Shown one piece after another: positions 25,291 to 33,521 of a stretch of 64,000 bases of DNA. Origin of the DNA: Alphaproteobacteria bacterium (lineage in GTDB: Bacteria > Pseudomonadota > Alphaproteobacteria > Rhizobiales > Aestuariivirgaceae). Under the pieces are notes generated by a model. That model was not told where the DNA came from, ran no database searches, and was given only the letters and a program-made list of their open reading frames with translations. A program made the translations under genes and the position numbers. The stretch is taken from the NCBI GenBank assembly GCA_024640405.1, contig JAHEFB010000010.1, positions 1-64,000 on the forward strand, in the 5' to 3' direction. How positions within the stretch are numbered: position 1 is the first letter of the stretch; each line of letters opens with the position of its first letter.

Positions 25291-25425
25291 AGCCATGAAC
25301 ACTTCAAGTGCATGAGTCCGTACAAGCGCCGCGTTTTCCTGCTGCTTACTCCACCGCCCAAAATGACCAACCGGAGGAGCGATCGCTGAGGCGTTTTGTG
25401 GTTGCAGCATTTGATGGGCCGCACA

Positions 25426-26211
25426 TCAGGCGACTGCATCTGCAACAAGGCAGTCGTCATTGAGAAGCCGGATCGGCGAAAGGTCTCTGTGATGCTTGAA
25501 ATCCGGCCGGGTTGGCTTTCGAAGAGCGTTGGATACGGGGTTGACAATCAGAGAGAAGATCGAACGATCCCAGGGCGACATGTTGTTCGGCGAGCCATGC
25601 AGCAGAGTATCGTGGAAAATCAGTACAGTGCCTCTACGGCCCGTTGCGGAAACAAGTCCATTTCTATCAGCAAGTTGACTTACCGTTTGGTTGTCTGCGA
25701 TCCAAAGCGGATAACTGGTCGTTTCATCGTCCAGCACAGAGCCGTGTTCGCCGTACTTGTGCGATCCGGGCACGAAGTAGAGGGGTCCGTTAAATTCAGT
25801 TACGTCGTCCAGAAAGATGTGGAGGTTCAGGGCAAGTGGGCGTGGAACACCGTCCTCTTCCTTGTGGGTAGCGAAATCATAGTGCCACTGCCAGACTTCG
25901 CCGGAGAAAGCAGCCTTCACGTTCACTTTAACCTGCTGAACATACCCATCCTCGCCGAGGACCTGCAATGCAGGCCCAACCAGTCTGGGATGACGAACCA
26001 ATTTTGCGAAGAGCGCGTCTCGAAGGTGCAGACCCATGCTTGTGCGAACAGCGCCAGACTCTTTCTCGATCACATTGCCGGGATGGTTCTCAGCGAAGAG
26101 TCTCGGCAGTCGCGATCGGACAGCTGCTACCTCGTCCACCGAAAACAGGTCTCTCAGTATTAGAAATCCGTCTCGATCAAGGTCGTTCAACTGTGATTGG
26201 GAAATTTGCAT
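25426..26211 (-). CDS. EctD-like phytanoyl-CoA-dioxygenase-family hydroxylase
   Basis: A 261-residue Fe(II)/2-oxoglutarate dioxygenase of the PhyH superfamily. The iron-binding H-x-D is in WQWHYDFATHKEEDGVPRP, close to the ectoine-hydroxylase pattern H-x-DF-x-x-W-x-x-EDG-P. The distal His is probably in FHDTLLHGSPNN, with R in WDRSIFSLIVNP. LNLHIFLDDVTEFNGPLYFV followed by PGSH is also EctD-like. Ectoine hydroxylase makes 5-hydroxyectoine, but in true EctD the Trp after DF is conserved and here the residues differ (DFATH), so a related substrate such as a free amino acid is possible. It is divergent from a LysR gene. An ectB-type gene appears at the far right edge but not beside it. Confidence 0.75.
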   Translation of the reverse strand: MQISQSQLNDLDRDGFLILRDLFSVDEVAAVRSRLPRLFAENHPGNVIEKESGAVRTSMGLHLRDALFAKLVRHPRLVGPALQVLGEDGYVQQVKVNVKAAFSGEVWQWHYDFATHKEEDGVPRPLALNLHIFLDDVTEFNGPLYFVPGSHKYGEHGSVLDDETTSYPLWIADNQTVSQLADRNGLVSATGRRGTVLIFHDTLLHGSPNNMSPWDRSIFSLIVNPVSNALRKPTRPDFKHHRDLSPIRLLNDDCLVADAVA

Positions 26212-26312
26212 CTCAACCGCTCCATCGTTTGGAATTTCAAACAGGATTGCATGCGCTCGCGCAACAGTGCAAACTTGATTTTCTCAGCAATCGAATAGAT
26301 TTTCTAAACGAC

Positions 26313-27206
26313 ATGTCTCGAAATCTTCCTCCGTTACGAGCTGCGCGATACTTCGAAGCATTGGCGGAAAGCGAGGACCTGGCTGTTGCAGCCGAGGAAC
26401 TCAATGTGACGAAGGGTGCTATCAGTCAGCAAATCCGGGTGCTGGAGCAATTCCTCGGCGTGGCGCTGTTTGACAGGACCGGCCGCGGTTTGCGCATCAC
26501 AGACGCCGGTCAGCGGTATCATTCAGCGGTTCGCGCTTCCATGTCCACACTTGAGCGCGCCACAGAGAAACTTCGACGTTCCGGGCGTAGGCCAACACTA
26601 TCAATCACAGTGCTTCCAGCGTTCGCCTCGATGTGGCTCGTTCACAGACTGGGGCGTTTCCAACTGGAAAATCCAAATCTGGATATTGAAATGTCAGCCG
26701 ATGCGGCAGTTATCGATTTCTCCAAATCAAACGCGCATATTGGCATTCGCTACGCCAGCGGTACGGACAAGGGACTTTCGGCTGAGCCACTCTTGACCGA
26801 CCAGCTTTTTCCCGTCTGCAGCCGGCGCTACCGCGACACCATGAACATTTCCACCCCGGAAGACCTGACCCGCTGCTGCTTGCTGCATGACACATTCTGG
26901 CGAGACGACTGGTGGGCGTGGCTTCAGGTTTGCGGAATAACAAAAGGCAGTGGTGTTGAAGCCCTGTATTTCAGTCTGTACAGCAACGCCATCGACGCCG
27001 CGCGAGCCGGCGCCGGCGTCGCGATCGGACATCAGCTGCTGGTAAAAGAACATCTGAAGCGTAAGGAACTGGTTCGCCTTTTTGACGTGTCGGTCGCCGC
27101 CGTGGAGCCGTATTGCATGGTTTGGCCGCAGCGGACGGCGCATCTGGACTTTGCAAAAAAATTCAGAAGCTGGATCCATCATGAGATTAATGCCGGATCT
27201 CAGTAA
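26313..27206 (+). CDS. LysR-family transcriptional regulator (GcvA-like)
   Basis: The protein has 297 residues. The N-terminal winged HTH (LPPLRAARYFEALAESEDLA, AAEELNVTKGAISQQIRVLE) is of the GcvA/AmpR subtype, with an effector-binding domain downstream. The ATG is chosen at the HTH start because upstream in-frame codons give unrelated sequence overlapping the promoter. It is divergent from the dioxygenase gene (101-bp gap), the classic LysR arrangement, so that gene is its likely target. It does not overlap any neighbour. Confidence 0.88.
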   Translation: MSRNLPPLRAARYFEALAESEDLAVAAEELNVTKGAISQQIRVLEQFLGVALFDRTGRGLRITDAGQRYHSAVRASMSTLERATEKLRRSGRRPTLSITVLPAFASMWLVHRLGRFQLENPNLDIEMSADAAVIDFSKSNAHIGIRYASGTDKGLSAEPLLTDQLFPVCSRRYRDTMNISTPEDLTRCCLLHDTFWRDDWWAWLQVCGITKGSGVEALYFSLYSNAIDAARAGAGVAIGHQLLVKEHLKRKELVRLFDVSVAAVEPYCMVWPQRTAHLDFAKKFRSWIHHEINAGSQ

Positions 27207-27339
27207 CAGCGACCCATTTCACCGGAGCGATTTTTTCCGCCGGCAAGGCGCGTGCTGCACCGTGGTGTGTGTGCCACAAGCGGCGCGGCACTTGCGATGC
27301 ATCCGCTGCTTCCTTCGCTAACTCGAATTTGCAGAACTT

Positions 27340-27360
27340 CCGGGAAAACAGGGAAAAACC
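27340..27360. repeat. Stand-alone copy of the iteron-type word
   Basis: CCGGGAAAACAGGGAAAAAC lies in the short gap between two convergent genes. It closely resembles the reverse complement of the 4926-4944 element (CCGGGAAAATACAGGGAA). It could be a scattered binding site of the same factor, a relic of the island elsewhere in the genome, or chance in an A/G-rich stretch. Confidence 0.3.
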
Positions 27361-27374
27361 AGCAAATTACAACT

Positions 27375-28133
27375 CTAACCGGCCCGCTCCACGCCGTACA
27401 TTTGCAGGGCCAGCGCCGCCTTGTCGGCATATGCGCACAAATCGCGACCGATCTCAGCCCGCCGTCTGCCGGTAAAGCGCCGCACAGGGCCGGTGGCGCC
27501 GATGCTGAAGGTAGCACCGATATTGCCGATCCGGATCGGTGCGGCCACAGACGAGACGCCTACCTCGATCTCTTCCACACATTCTGCAAACCCTGCTTGC
27601 CTGATCCCGGAAAACTCGGCGCGCAAGATGTCGGGATCACGTTTGGTGTTGGGGGTGAAGCTGCGCATCGGTCCTGCGAGTATTTCCTCGCGAAGACTTT
27701 CTTCGGCGAAAGCCGCGATCACCTTGGAACAGGAGCAGGCATGCATTGGACGAAACCCCAGTCCGGGATGGACAAAAGAACGCGAGACATCCCTGGGGGC
27801 TTCGACATGAATGATTTCGACCCCCTTGTTGCGATAGCGCGACAGGAAGACAGCCTCGCCAAACTGGTGGGCAGCATCTTTCAATGTCGGGGCGGCGGCC
27901 TGACAGACATCCATATCCGATTGCCCCAGCAATGCCAGCCGGACCATGCGTTCACCCACCAGATAGCGGCCTGGCTCCGGTTCGTCCACAAGGCGGTGCT
28001 CGGCCATGGTTTGCAGCAACCTGTAACAGGTGGGCCGCGGCAAACCGGTTGCCTGCTGTATTTCAGCGACCGTGACCGCCCGTCCGGCGACGGCCACACT
28101 TTCCAATACGGTTATCAATCTGTCGAGGTGCAT
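27375..28133 (-). CDS. IclR-family regulator
   Basis: The protein has 252 residues. The N-terminal winged HTH is MHLDRLITVLESVAVAGRAV, then TVAEIQQATGLPRPTCYRLL. The IclR effector domain contains HVEAPRDVSRSFVHPGLGFR and MHACSCSKVIAAFAEES. It is divergent from the methanethiol-oxidase-type operon (about 110 bp apart), so it probably controls it. The word CATTGATTTC occurs twice 20 bp apart across its start (28131 and 28151), a possible autoregulatory site. Confidence 0.88.
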   Translation of the reverse strand: MHLDRLITVLESVAVAGRAVTVAEIQQATGLPRPTCYRLLQTMAEHRLVDEPEPGRYLVGERMVRLALLGQSDMDVCQAAAPTLKDAAHQFGEAVFLSRYRNKGVEIIHVEAPRDVSRSFVHPGLGFRPMHACSCSKVIAAFAEESLREEILAGPMRSFTPNTKRDPDILRAEFSGIRQAGFAECVEEIEVGVSSVAAPIRIGNIGATFSIGATGPVRRFTGRRRAEIGRDLCAYADKAALALQMYGVERAG

Positions 28134-28242
28134 TGATTTCCATCCAGGTTCATTGATTTCTCACTTTACAGACACTTGTCTCATGTAATAAAACATTCGC
28201 TACAAAGTCAATGGATGGGTATTGTGCGAAAGGGAATGGACG

Positions 28243-29592
28243 ATGGAGTGCTGTGGACCTGGCTACGCAAGCCCGGCGGAGGCGATTAAAGCTCCGCGCG
28301 AGAAGCTGCTTTACACAATCGCAATCTACACAGGCACGGGCATTCAAAAACCGGATTATCTGGCTACGGTGGATGTGAACCCGGACAGCCCGACCTATTC
28401 TGAAGTGATCCACCGGCTCGAGATGCCGGGGATCGGGGACGAGTTGCACCACATGGGCTGGAATGCATGTTCGTCGTGTTTTGACGATTCCAGCATGGCG
28501 CGCAAATTCCTTTTGCTGCCGGGCGTGCGGTCCAACAACATCCACATTGTCGATACCGCCACCGACCCGCGTGCGCCGCGGTTGCACAAGGTGATCGACG
28601 GGGCCGAGATCAAATCCAGAACTGATCTCAGCGGCCCGCACACCGTGCACTGTCTGGGGTCCGAGATCATCATCTCGATGCTGGGTGACGCACAAGGTGA
28701 AGCGCCGGGCGGTTATTTGCATCTGAACAAGGATTTCGAGATCGTCGGCCGCTGGGAAAACTCCATGGGAGACATCCCTTTCGGCTATGACTTCTGGTAC
28801 CAGCCGCGTCACAATGTGATGGTTACGTCGGAATGGGCGGCGCCCAACACCTTCATGCCGGGCTTTGACCTGGAAGAAGTCGGTCACCTGAAATACGGTC
28901 GCCGGCTGCACTTCTGGGATTTCGAAAAGCGCGAGCCCGTTGAAACCTTCTATCTGGGTGAAGACGGTCTGATACCGCTGGAAGTGAAATTCCATCATGA
29001 TCCCGACAGCAGCCATGGGTTCTGCGGGGCGGCACTCAGCTCAAATGTCATTCACTGGTGGAAGGATGATGAGAACAAGTGGCAATGGGAAAAGATCATC
29101 GACGTCGACAACGAGCCGCATCCGGACTGGCCGATCCCCATACCCGGGGTGATTTCGGCGATCCTTGTTTCGATGGATGACAAGTACCTCTACCTCAACA
29201 ACTGGCTGCACGGCGATATGCGCCAGTACGACATATCCGACCCACACAATCCGGTGCTGACGGGGCAGGTCTGGATGGGCGGATTGCTGGGCCGCGCGCC
29301 TGAGGTCAACGGTGTCAAGATGGCGGGGGGGCCGCAAATGTTTCAGCTCAGCCTCGATGGCAGGCGGCTTTACGTGACAACTTCGCTGTTTTCGACCTGG
29401 GACAATCAGTTCTACCCGGAAATCCGCGAACAGGGTGGCATCATGGTGATGATTGACTGTGATCCGGTGAATGGCGGCATGACCCTCAACCGGGAATTCA
29501 CCGTCGACTTTGGCAAGGAACCCAACGGGCCGTCGCGCTGTCACGAAGCCCGCTATCCCGGTGGCGATTGCACAAGCGATATCTGGTTATGA
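28243..29592 (+). CDS. mtoX: Selenium-binding protein 56 family / methanethiol oxidase
   Basis: A 449-residue SBP56/SELENBP1-family protein that closely follows the family over its full length. It has CCGPGYASPAEAIKAPREKL at the N-terminus, DELHHMGWNACSSCFDDSSM with the conserved Cys pair, PLGYDFWYQPRHNVM-type sequence (FGYDFWYQPRHNVMVTSEWA), NNWLHGDMRQYDISDP, and the hallmark C-terminus HEARYPGGDCTSDIWL. Family members use copper to oxidise methanethiol to formaldehyde, sulfide and H2O2. The Hyphomicrobium enzyme is exported, whereas no signal peptide is visible here. The ATG at 28243 is chosen (AAGGGA upstream), since an upstream TTG adds non-conserved residues. It overlaps the ferredoxin gene by 4 nt. 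Confidence 0.85.
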   Translation: MECCGPGYASPAEAIKAPREKLLYTIAIYTGTGIQKPDYLATVDVNPDSPTYSEVIHRLEMPGIGDELHHMGWNACSSCFDDSSMARKFLLLPGVRSNNIHIVDTATDPRAPRLHKVIDGAEIKSRTDLSGPHTVHCLGSEIIISMLGDAQGEAPGGYLHLNKDFEIVGRWENSMGDIPFGYDFWYQPRHNVMVTSEWAAPNTFMPGFDLEEVGHLKYGRRLHFWDFEKREPVETFYLGEDGLIPLEVKFHHDPDSSHGFCGAALSSNVIHWWKDDENKWQWEKIIDVDNEPHPDWPIPIPGVISAILVSMDDKYLYLNNWLHGDMRQYDISDPHNPVLTGQVWMGGLLGRAPEVNGVKMAGGPQMFQLSLDGRRLYVTTSLFSTWDNQFYPEIREQGGIMVMIDCDPVNGGMTLNREFTVDFGKEPNGPSRCHEARYPGGDCTSDIWL

Positions 29593-29954
29593 CCATGCAC
29601 ACAGTCACTTTGGCGAACCGCGGCAGCGCAACCTACCAGGTCAACCCGCGCCGGCCTTTGCTGGACAGCCTGCGCGAACAGGGAGTCGACCTGCCCTATG
29701 GCTGCAAATATGGCGGCTGCATCACCTGTGCAGCAAAATTGATGGCCGGAGAAGTTGATCAACGCCGCCAGGTTGCCCTCAACAACCGCCAGATCAACGA
29801 TGGCTACGTCATCTTGTGCGTGGCGCGGCCGGTATCCGACATCACATTGGAAATCGGGGTCGAAAGTCATGACAGGCTGTACCGCAACCCGTTTCTTGAC
29901 CCGCTGAAACCCCATGAACTCAAGGCAGATATCGCCACGCCCAAGGAGGCCTGA
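29589..29954 (+). CDS. Plant-type [2Fe-2S] ferredoxin
   Basis: A 121-residue ferredoxin. The cluster ligands are in YGCKYGGCITCAAK (C-x4-C-x2-C), with the fourth Cys in GYVILCVARPVSD. Tail residues beyond about 95 are charged and unassigned. The start overlaps the stop of the methanethiol-oxidase-type gene (ATGA), so it belongs to that operon and may serve as electron donor for a linked oxygenase or maturation step. It could also be a ferredoxin domain parted from a reductase. Confidence 0.88.
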   Translation: MTMHTVTLANRGSATYQVNPRRPLLDSLREQGVDLPYGCKYGGCITCAAKLMAGEVDQRRQVALNNRQINDGYVILCVARPVSDITLEIGVESHDRLYRNPFLDPLKPHELKADIATPKEA

Positions 29955-29956
29955 TC

Positions 29957-30421
29957 ATGCCGGAAGCAGCTATTGATCACATCTACGACTATGATCCAAA
30001 ATTCCTCGACGATATTCTCAAGTCGGTCAAATCCATTGCCATGGTCGGCGCCAGCCCTGACAAGACCAAGTTCAGTTACGGCGTCCTGCGCGTCCTGCAC
30101 GAGACCGGCTATGACATGATACCGGTAAACCCCAACCCGAAGGTCGCTGAAATCCGTGGTATCAAGGTGTATCACAGCCTCGCCGAGATAGACCGGCCCG
30201 TGGATATGGTTGAGGTGTTTCGCCCCAAGGAAGAGGTCTATGGCCTGGCCGAACAGGCGATCGCAATTGGTGCCAAGGTGTTTTGGTGCCAGATCGGGGT
30301 TTACGACGACGAGGCTGCGAAGCTGGCCGAAGACGCCGGCCTCAAGGTGGTGATGAACCGCTGCCCAAAAATTGAGTTGTTCCGCCCCTTCTGGAAACCC
30401 AGGCTGGACCTCAAGATATGA
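29957..30421 (+). CDS. CoA-binding (YccU-type) protein
   Basis: A 154-residue Rossmann protein of the CoA_binding_2 family. VKSIAMVGASPDKTKFSYGV is the nucleotide/CoA loop, followed by YDMIPVNPNPKVAEIRGIKV, VDMVEVFRPKEEV and KVFWCQIGVYDDEAAKLAED. Members bind CoA and are generally uncharacterised. It begins 2 nt after the ferredoxin stop with AAGGAGG upstream, so it is third in the operon. A role in handling an acyl-CoA or in redox sensing is possible, but not shown. Confidence 0.85.
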   Translation: MPEAAIDHIYDYDPKFLDDILKSVKSIAMVGASPDKTKFSYGVLRVLHETGYDMIPVNPNPKVAEIRGIKVYHSLAEIDRPVDMVEVFRPKEEVYGLAEQAIAIGAKVFWCQIGVYDDEAAKLAEDAGLKVVMNRCPKIELFRPFWKPRLDLKI

Positions 30422-30656
30422 CGGTGCACGGCACTCGGCCTCGGCAATGACGACAAGAGCTTTCAAGCTGACGGAAACGGTCTGATCGATTATGTGAAAG
30501 TTCGCAAAATCGAAAAATGGAATTCTGACTAATGGGTTCTGGCAGCGGCGGCGGGCCAGATCTTTTTTGGCACGCCGTCGTTAGCGAGGAAGAAGTGATG
30601 GTTATCTCGTTGATGTTGACGCGTGATGCGGGATCGCTGCATTGGCAATTTTTCGT

Positions 30657-32129
30657 TCACCCCTGGACGGCTTTTTCTGCCTCAGTGTTTCTACTGACCT
30701 GAGCAGTGATCAAACGGCCAACGTGGTCGACAACTGCTTTTCTGTCATGAAACTGCTGCACATGCCGACGCAGCTGAAGTGCCCGTTTCGCGCGCTCTGC
30801 AGGTGATTGCAGGGCGGCAATACAGGCGATTGCAAAGCTCTCGCTGTCTGCTTCGGTAAACCAACCATGTATGCCATCCTCAAGCCCGAGCCCGTCTGCT
30901 CCCTTTATGGTCGACACAATCGGCAGACCGTAGGCACCAGCTTCGAGAACCTTTATGCGGGTTCCACTGCCGGAAAGGATGGGCACCACCACCAGCGCAC
31001 TGTCAGCATAAAGGGCTGAAAGATCATCGGCATCCGAAACCAGGCTGATACCCTCCTGGTGCGCAATTTCACTGATCAGCTTTGAAGGCTTGCGCCCGGC
31101 CAGCATCAAGCTGGCTTCGGGAATGTCCTTTCTGATCCGCGGCAACACCTGTTCGACAAACCAAACTACTCCCTCAACGTTCGGCCGGTAGTTCAGCGTG
31201 CCCACCAGAATCAGCGCAGGCGCCTTGACCGGGTCGACGGGGTCTTTCAGGTCAATGCAGTTGGTCACATGCACCGGTGCGGGAATGCCCAACCTGTTTG
31301 CAACGGCCTTTGCTGCCATATCGTTCGCCATCGTCGTTACATCTGAAACCCCGGCGATTCGGGACACAAGCGCATCGTAGGCGGTGACTTCAAATTCGTG
31401 GATATCAGGGCTGTCTGCTGCAAGACCTGCCGCTGATTTATCAGCCAGATAATGACTGAGGGCAGCATCATCATCGTCAAGATCGACCAGTACGGGCCCT
31501 GTGACGGTCATGCGCGTGATGTGCTCGACAAGCAGGCCTGTGTAACTGCGCTGAACTATCGTGAGGTCATAGCTCTTGCCGGCAACAAGATCACAGGCTT
31601 CGCGTACCACCGGCGTGGACAAGAACCCGCATATCCTCGGCAGACCGTAGCGTTTCAGCATGGCGAGCCTGTCGGCAGCATCGTCGATGTTGTTGATCAA
31701 CTGACACCATGTATCCATGCGCCCTTCGGTCTCAACGATCATCAGGCGGCGAGCCCTGGCCTGCGCAAACAGTTTATCCTGCGGTCTTGCCGGCGCGATC
31801 GGCACCACCAGCAAATCCACATCGCCTACCTTGGCTGCGGCATCCAGAAATGTTCCACCGCGCATGGCAAGTCCATTGCCGCCAAGCGCTGGCATAACAG
31901 GGCAAATAACCAGTATCCGGGGACGCGCCTGGCCAGTTGTCTGTGTCCGTTTCACAAGCTTCGGATCGCTATTCAATCGTACAACCAATCCCTGTTTCAA
32001 TTTCCTGCACCAGGCTGACTGCAGTTGCGCAGCCAGCAGCCTTGTTGCCACCCTCTGCCAGCTGCACTTCTCGTGCACGGGAATGCTCTGGCAATCATAA
32101 TTACCCTGATCTAATGAAAATAACCCCAT
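30657..32129 (-). CDS. Family 4-type glycosyltransferase
   Basis: A 490-residue protein with the GT-B fold. The C-terminal half has ALILVGTLNYRPNVEGVVWF, EASLMLAGRKPSKLISEIAH, and the donor-binding E-x7-E-like region SGTRIKVLEAGAYGLPIVST. The N-terminal ~65 residues look poorly conserved; the recognisable domain starts near RPRILVICPVMPALGGNG, so translation may begin further in. It stands alone, and no polysaccharide genes are nearby. Sugar donor and acceptor are unknown. Confidence 0.78.
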   Translation of the reverse strand: MGLFSLDQGNYDCQSIPVHEKCSWQRVATRLLAAQLQSAWCRKLKQGLVVRLNSDPKLVKRTQTTGQARPRILVICPVMPALGGNGLAMRGGTFLDAAAKVGDVDLLVVPIAPARPQDKLFAQARARRLMIVETEGRMDTWCQLINNIDDAADRLAMLKRYGLPRICGFLSTPVVREACDLVAGKSYDLTIVQRSYTGLLVEHITRMTVTGPVLVDLDDDDAALSHYLADKSAAGLAADSPDIHEFEVTAYDALVSRIAGVSDVTTMANDMAAKAVANRLGIPAPVHVTNCIDLKDPVDPVKAPALILVGTLNYRPNVEGVVWFVEQVLPRIRKDIPEASLMLAGRKPSKLISEIAHQEGISLVSDADDLSALYADSALVVVPILSGSGTRIKVLEAGAYGLPIVSTIKGADGLGLEDGIHGWFTEADSESFAIACIAALQSPAERAKRALQLRRHVQQFHDRKAVVDHVGRLITAQVSRNTEAEKAVQG

Positions 32130-32373
32130 AGGTAAATCCGACCCGGCGAGTTAACTTGTCATTGCCGCTTTTCACAAGTCGGCCGGCGCCATTGCGATGC
32201 CATTGATCAAAACCGGAGAGGTGAGCTTTTGCGTTGTTGCGGAATCCTCAGATACGGGCACACGAGGCTGCTGTGTTCGTGCGCGCCTATGACCTGCCGC
32301 TGGCACAAATATGGGTACGGGTTGATACACCATCCGCCGGACCACACCTATTGCCTGAAAAACATATCACGCA

Positions 32374-33285
32374 ATGTCATCTGAGCACTCAGTACCTTCT
32401 GTTCCTGATCGAACACCAACGCGGCTGGATAATATTCGTGGCCTGGCCGTGATTGCACTGGCGTTCTTCGCATTTGCCGCAGCCGATACCCAGGCCAAGT
32501 TGCTGACCGCGTCATTTCACCCGATGCAGATCGTATGGACGCGCCAAATCGGGTTGCTGGCGGCCGTGCTGGTTCTTCTCATGATGAAAGGACCCTCGAT
32601 CCTGAGTACGCGCCACCCGGGACTGCAGGTGCTGCGCGGGATACTTGCGGTGTGCTCGGCGACGGCGTTTATCTTTGCCTTGCGCTTTGTGCCGCTCGCC
32701 GATGCGGTCGCGGTCACCTTCGTGGCACCTTTCATGGTCACCATCATGGGAGCACTGCTGCTCGGAGAGAAAGTCGGTATCCACCGATGGAGTGCCGTGA
32801 CCATCGGCTTTATGGGTACACTCATCGTGATCCGACCGGGCCTCGGCGTGCTTCACCCGGCAGTGTTTCTGGTGCTGGCGGCGGCGATGGCATTCGCGCT
32901 GCGGCAGATCATCTCCCGGGTTCTCTCCGCCTCGGACCGCACAGCCACAACCGTTGCCTACACGGCAATCGCAAGTGTACTGCTGCTGTCGGCACCACTG
33001 CCGTTCTACTGGAGATCGCCTGAAGCCGGTTGGGAACTGGCCCTGTTGTTCGGGATGGCGGCCTGCGCCGCGCTGGGCGAATTTCTGGTGATCCGGGCGC
33101 TTGAGATTGCACAGGCCATCGTGCTGGCCCCGGTCCACTACACGCTGATTATCTGGGCGACATTCTATGGCTGGCTGGTGTTCGATCAGCTGCCCGACCG
33201 CTGGACCTGGCTGGGCGTCACAATCATCGTGGCAACCGGCCTTTACATCATGGATCGAGAGCGAAAAATGGCAAAGGGCGTCTGA
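32374..33285 (+). CDS. EamA/DMT-family transporter
   Basis: A 303-residue inner-membrane protein with about ten hydrophobic segments in two EamA repeats (first LAVIALAFFAFAAADTQAKL; second ALRQIISRVLSASDRTATTV). FVPLADAVAVTFVAPFMVTI is the usual DMT motif region. It would export or import metabolites, often amino acids or nucleotides. No partner gene is nearby, so the substrate is unknown. Confidence 0.85.
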   Translation: MSSEHSVPSVPDRTPTRLDNIRGLAVIALAFFAFAAADTQAKLLTASFHPMQIVWTRQIGLLAAVLVLLMMKGPSILSTRHPGLQVLRGILAVCSATAFIFALRFVPLADAVAVTFVAPFMVTIMGALLLGEKVGIHRWSAVTIGFMGTLIVIRPGLGVLHPAVFLVLAAAMAFALRQIISRVLSASDRTATTVAYTAIASVLLLSAPLPFYWRSPEAGWELALLFGMAACAALGEFLVIRALEIAQAIVLAPVHYTLIIWATFYGWLVFDQLPDRWTWLGVTIIVATGLYIMDRERKMAKGV

Positions 33286-33521
33286 GCACGCCTGGCGTGA
33301 TCTGATTTGTGATACGCCGCCATCAACCGCTCAACGTTGTTTGCAGAACTGGAGTTGTCCGACGGTGTTTCAGAATATCGTAATAGGCAATGGACCTTGC
33401 AGGGTGAATATGGGAGCATCCGGCCAAAGCGTTATTTGCGCCTGCTGGAAACATCCGACGCTTCCCTTGCAGAGGCAGGACAATGCCATTTCCAGTTTCA
33501 ACCCATTTGGGGGCCGTAAAA

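Noticed and set aside
25396-26163. Plus-strand frame opposite the dioxygenase gene
   Set aside because: It is a shadow of the dioxygenase coding sequence, which has a full H-x-D motif and family layout.
27252-28136. Open frame antisense to the IclR gene
   Set aside because: The opposite strand carries a complete IclR regulator; the antisense translation is Arg/His/Cys-rich with no motif.
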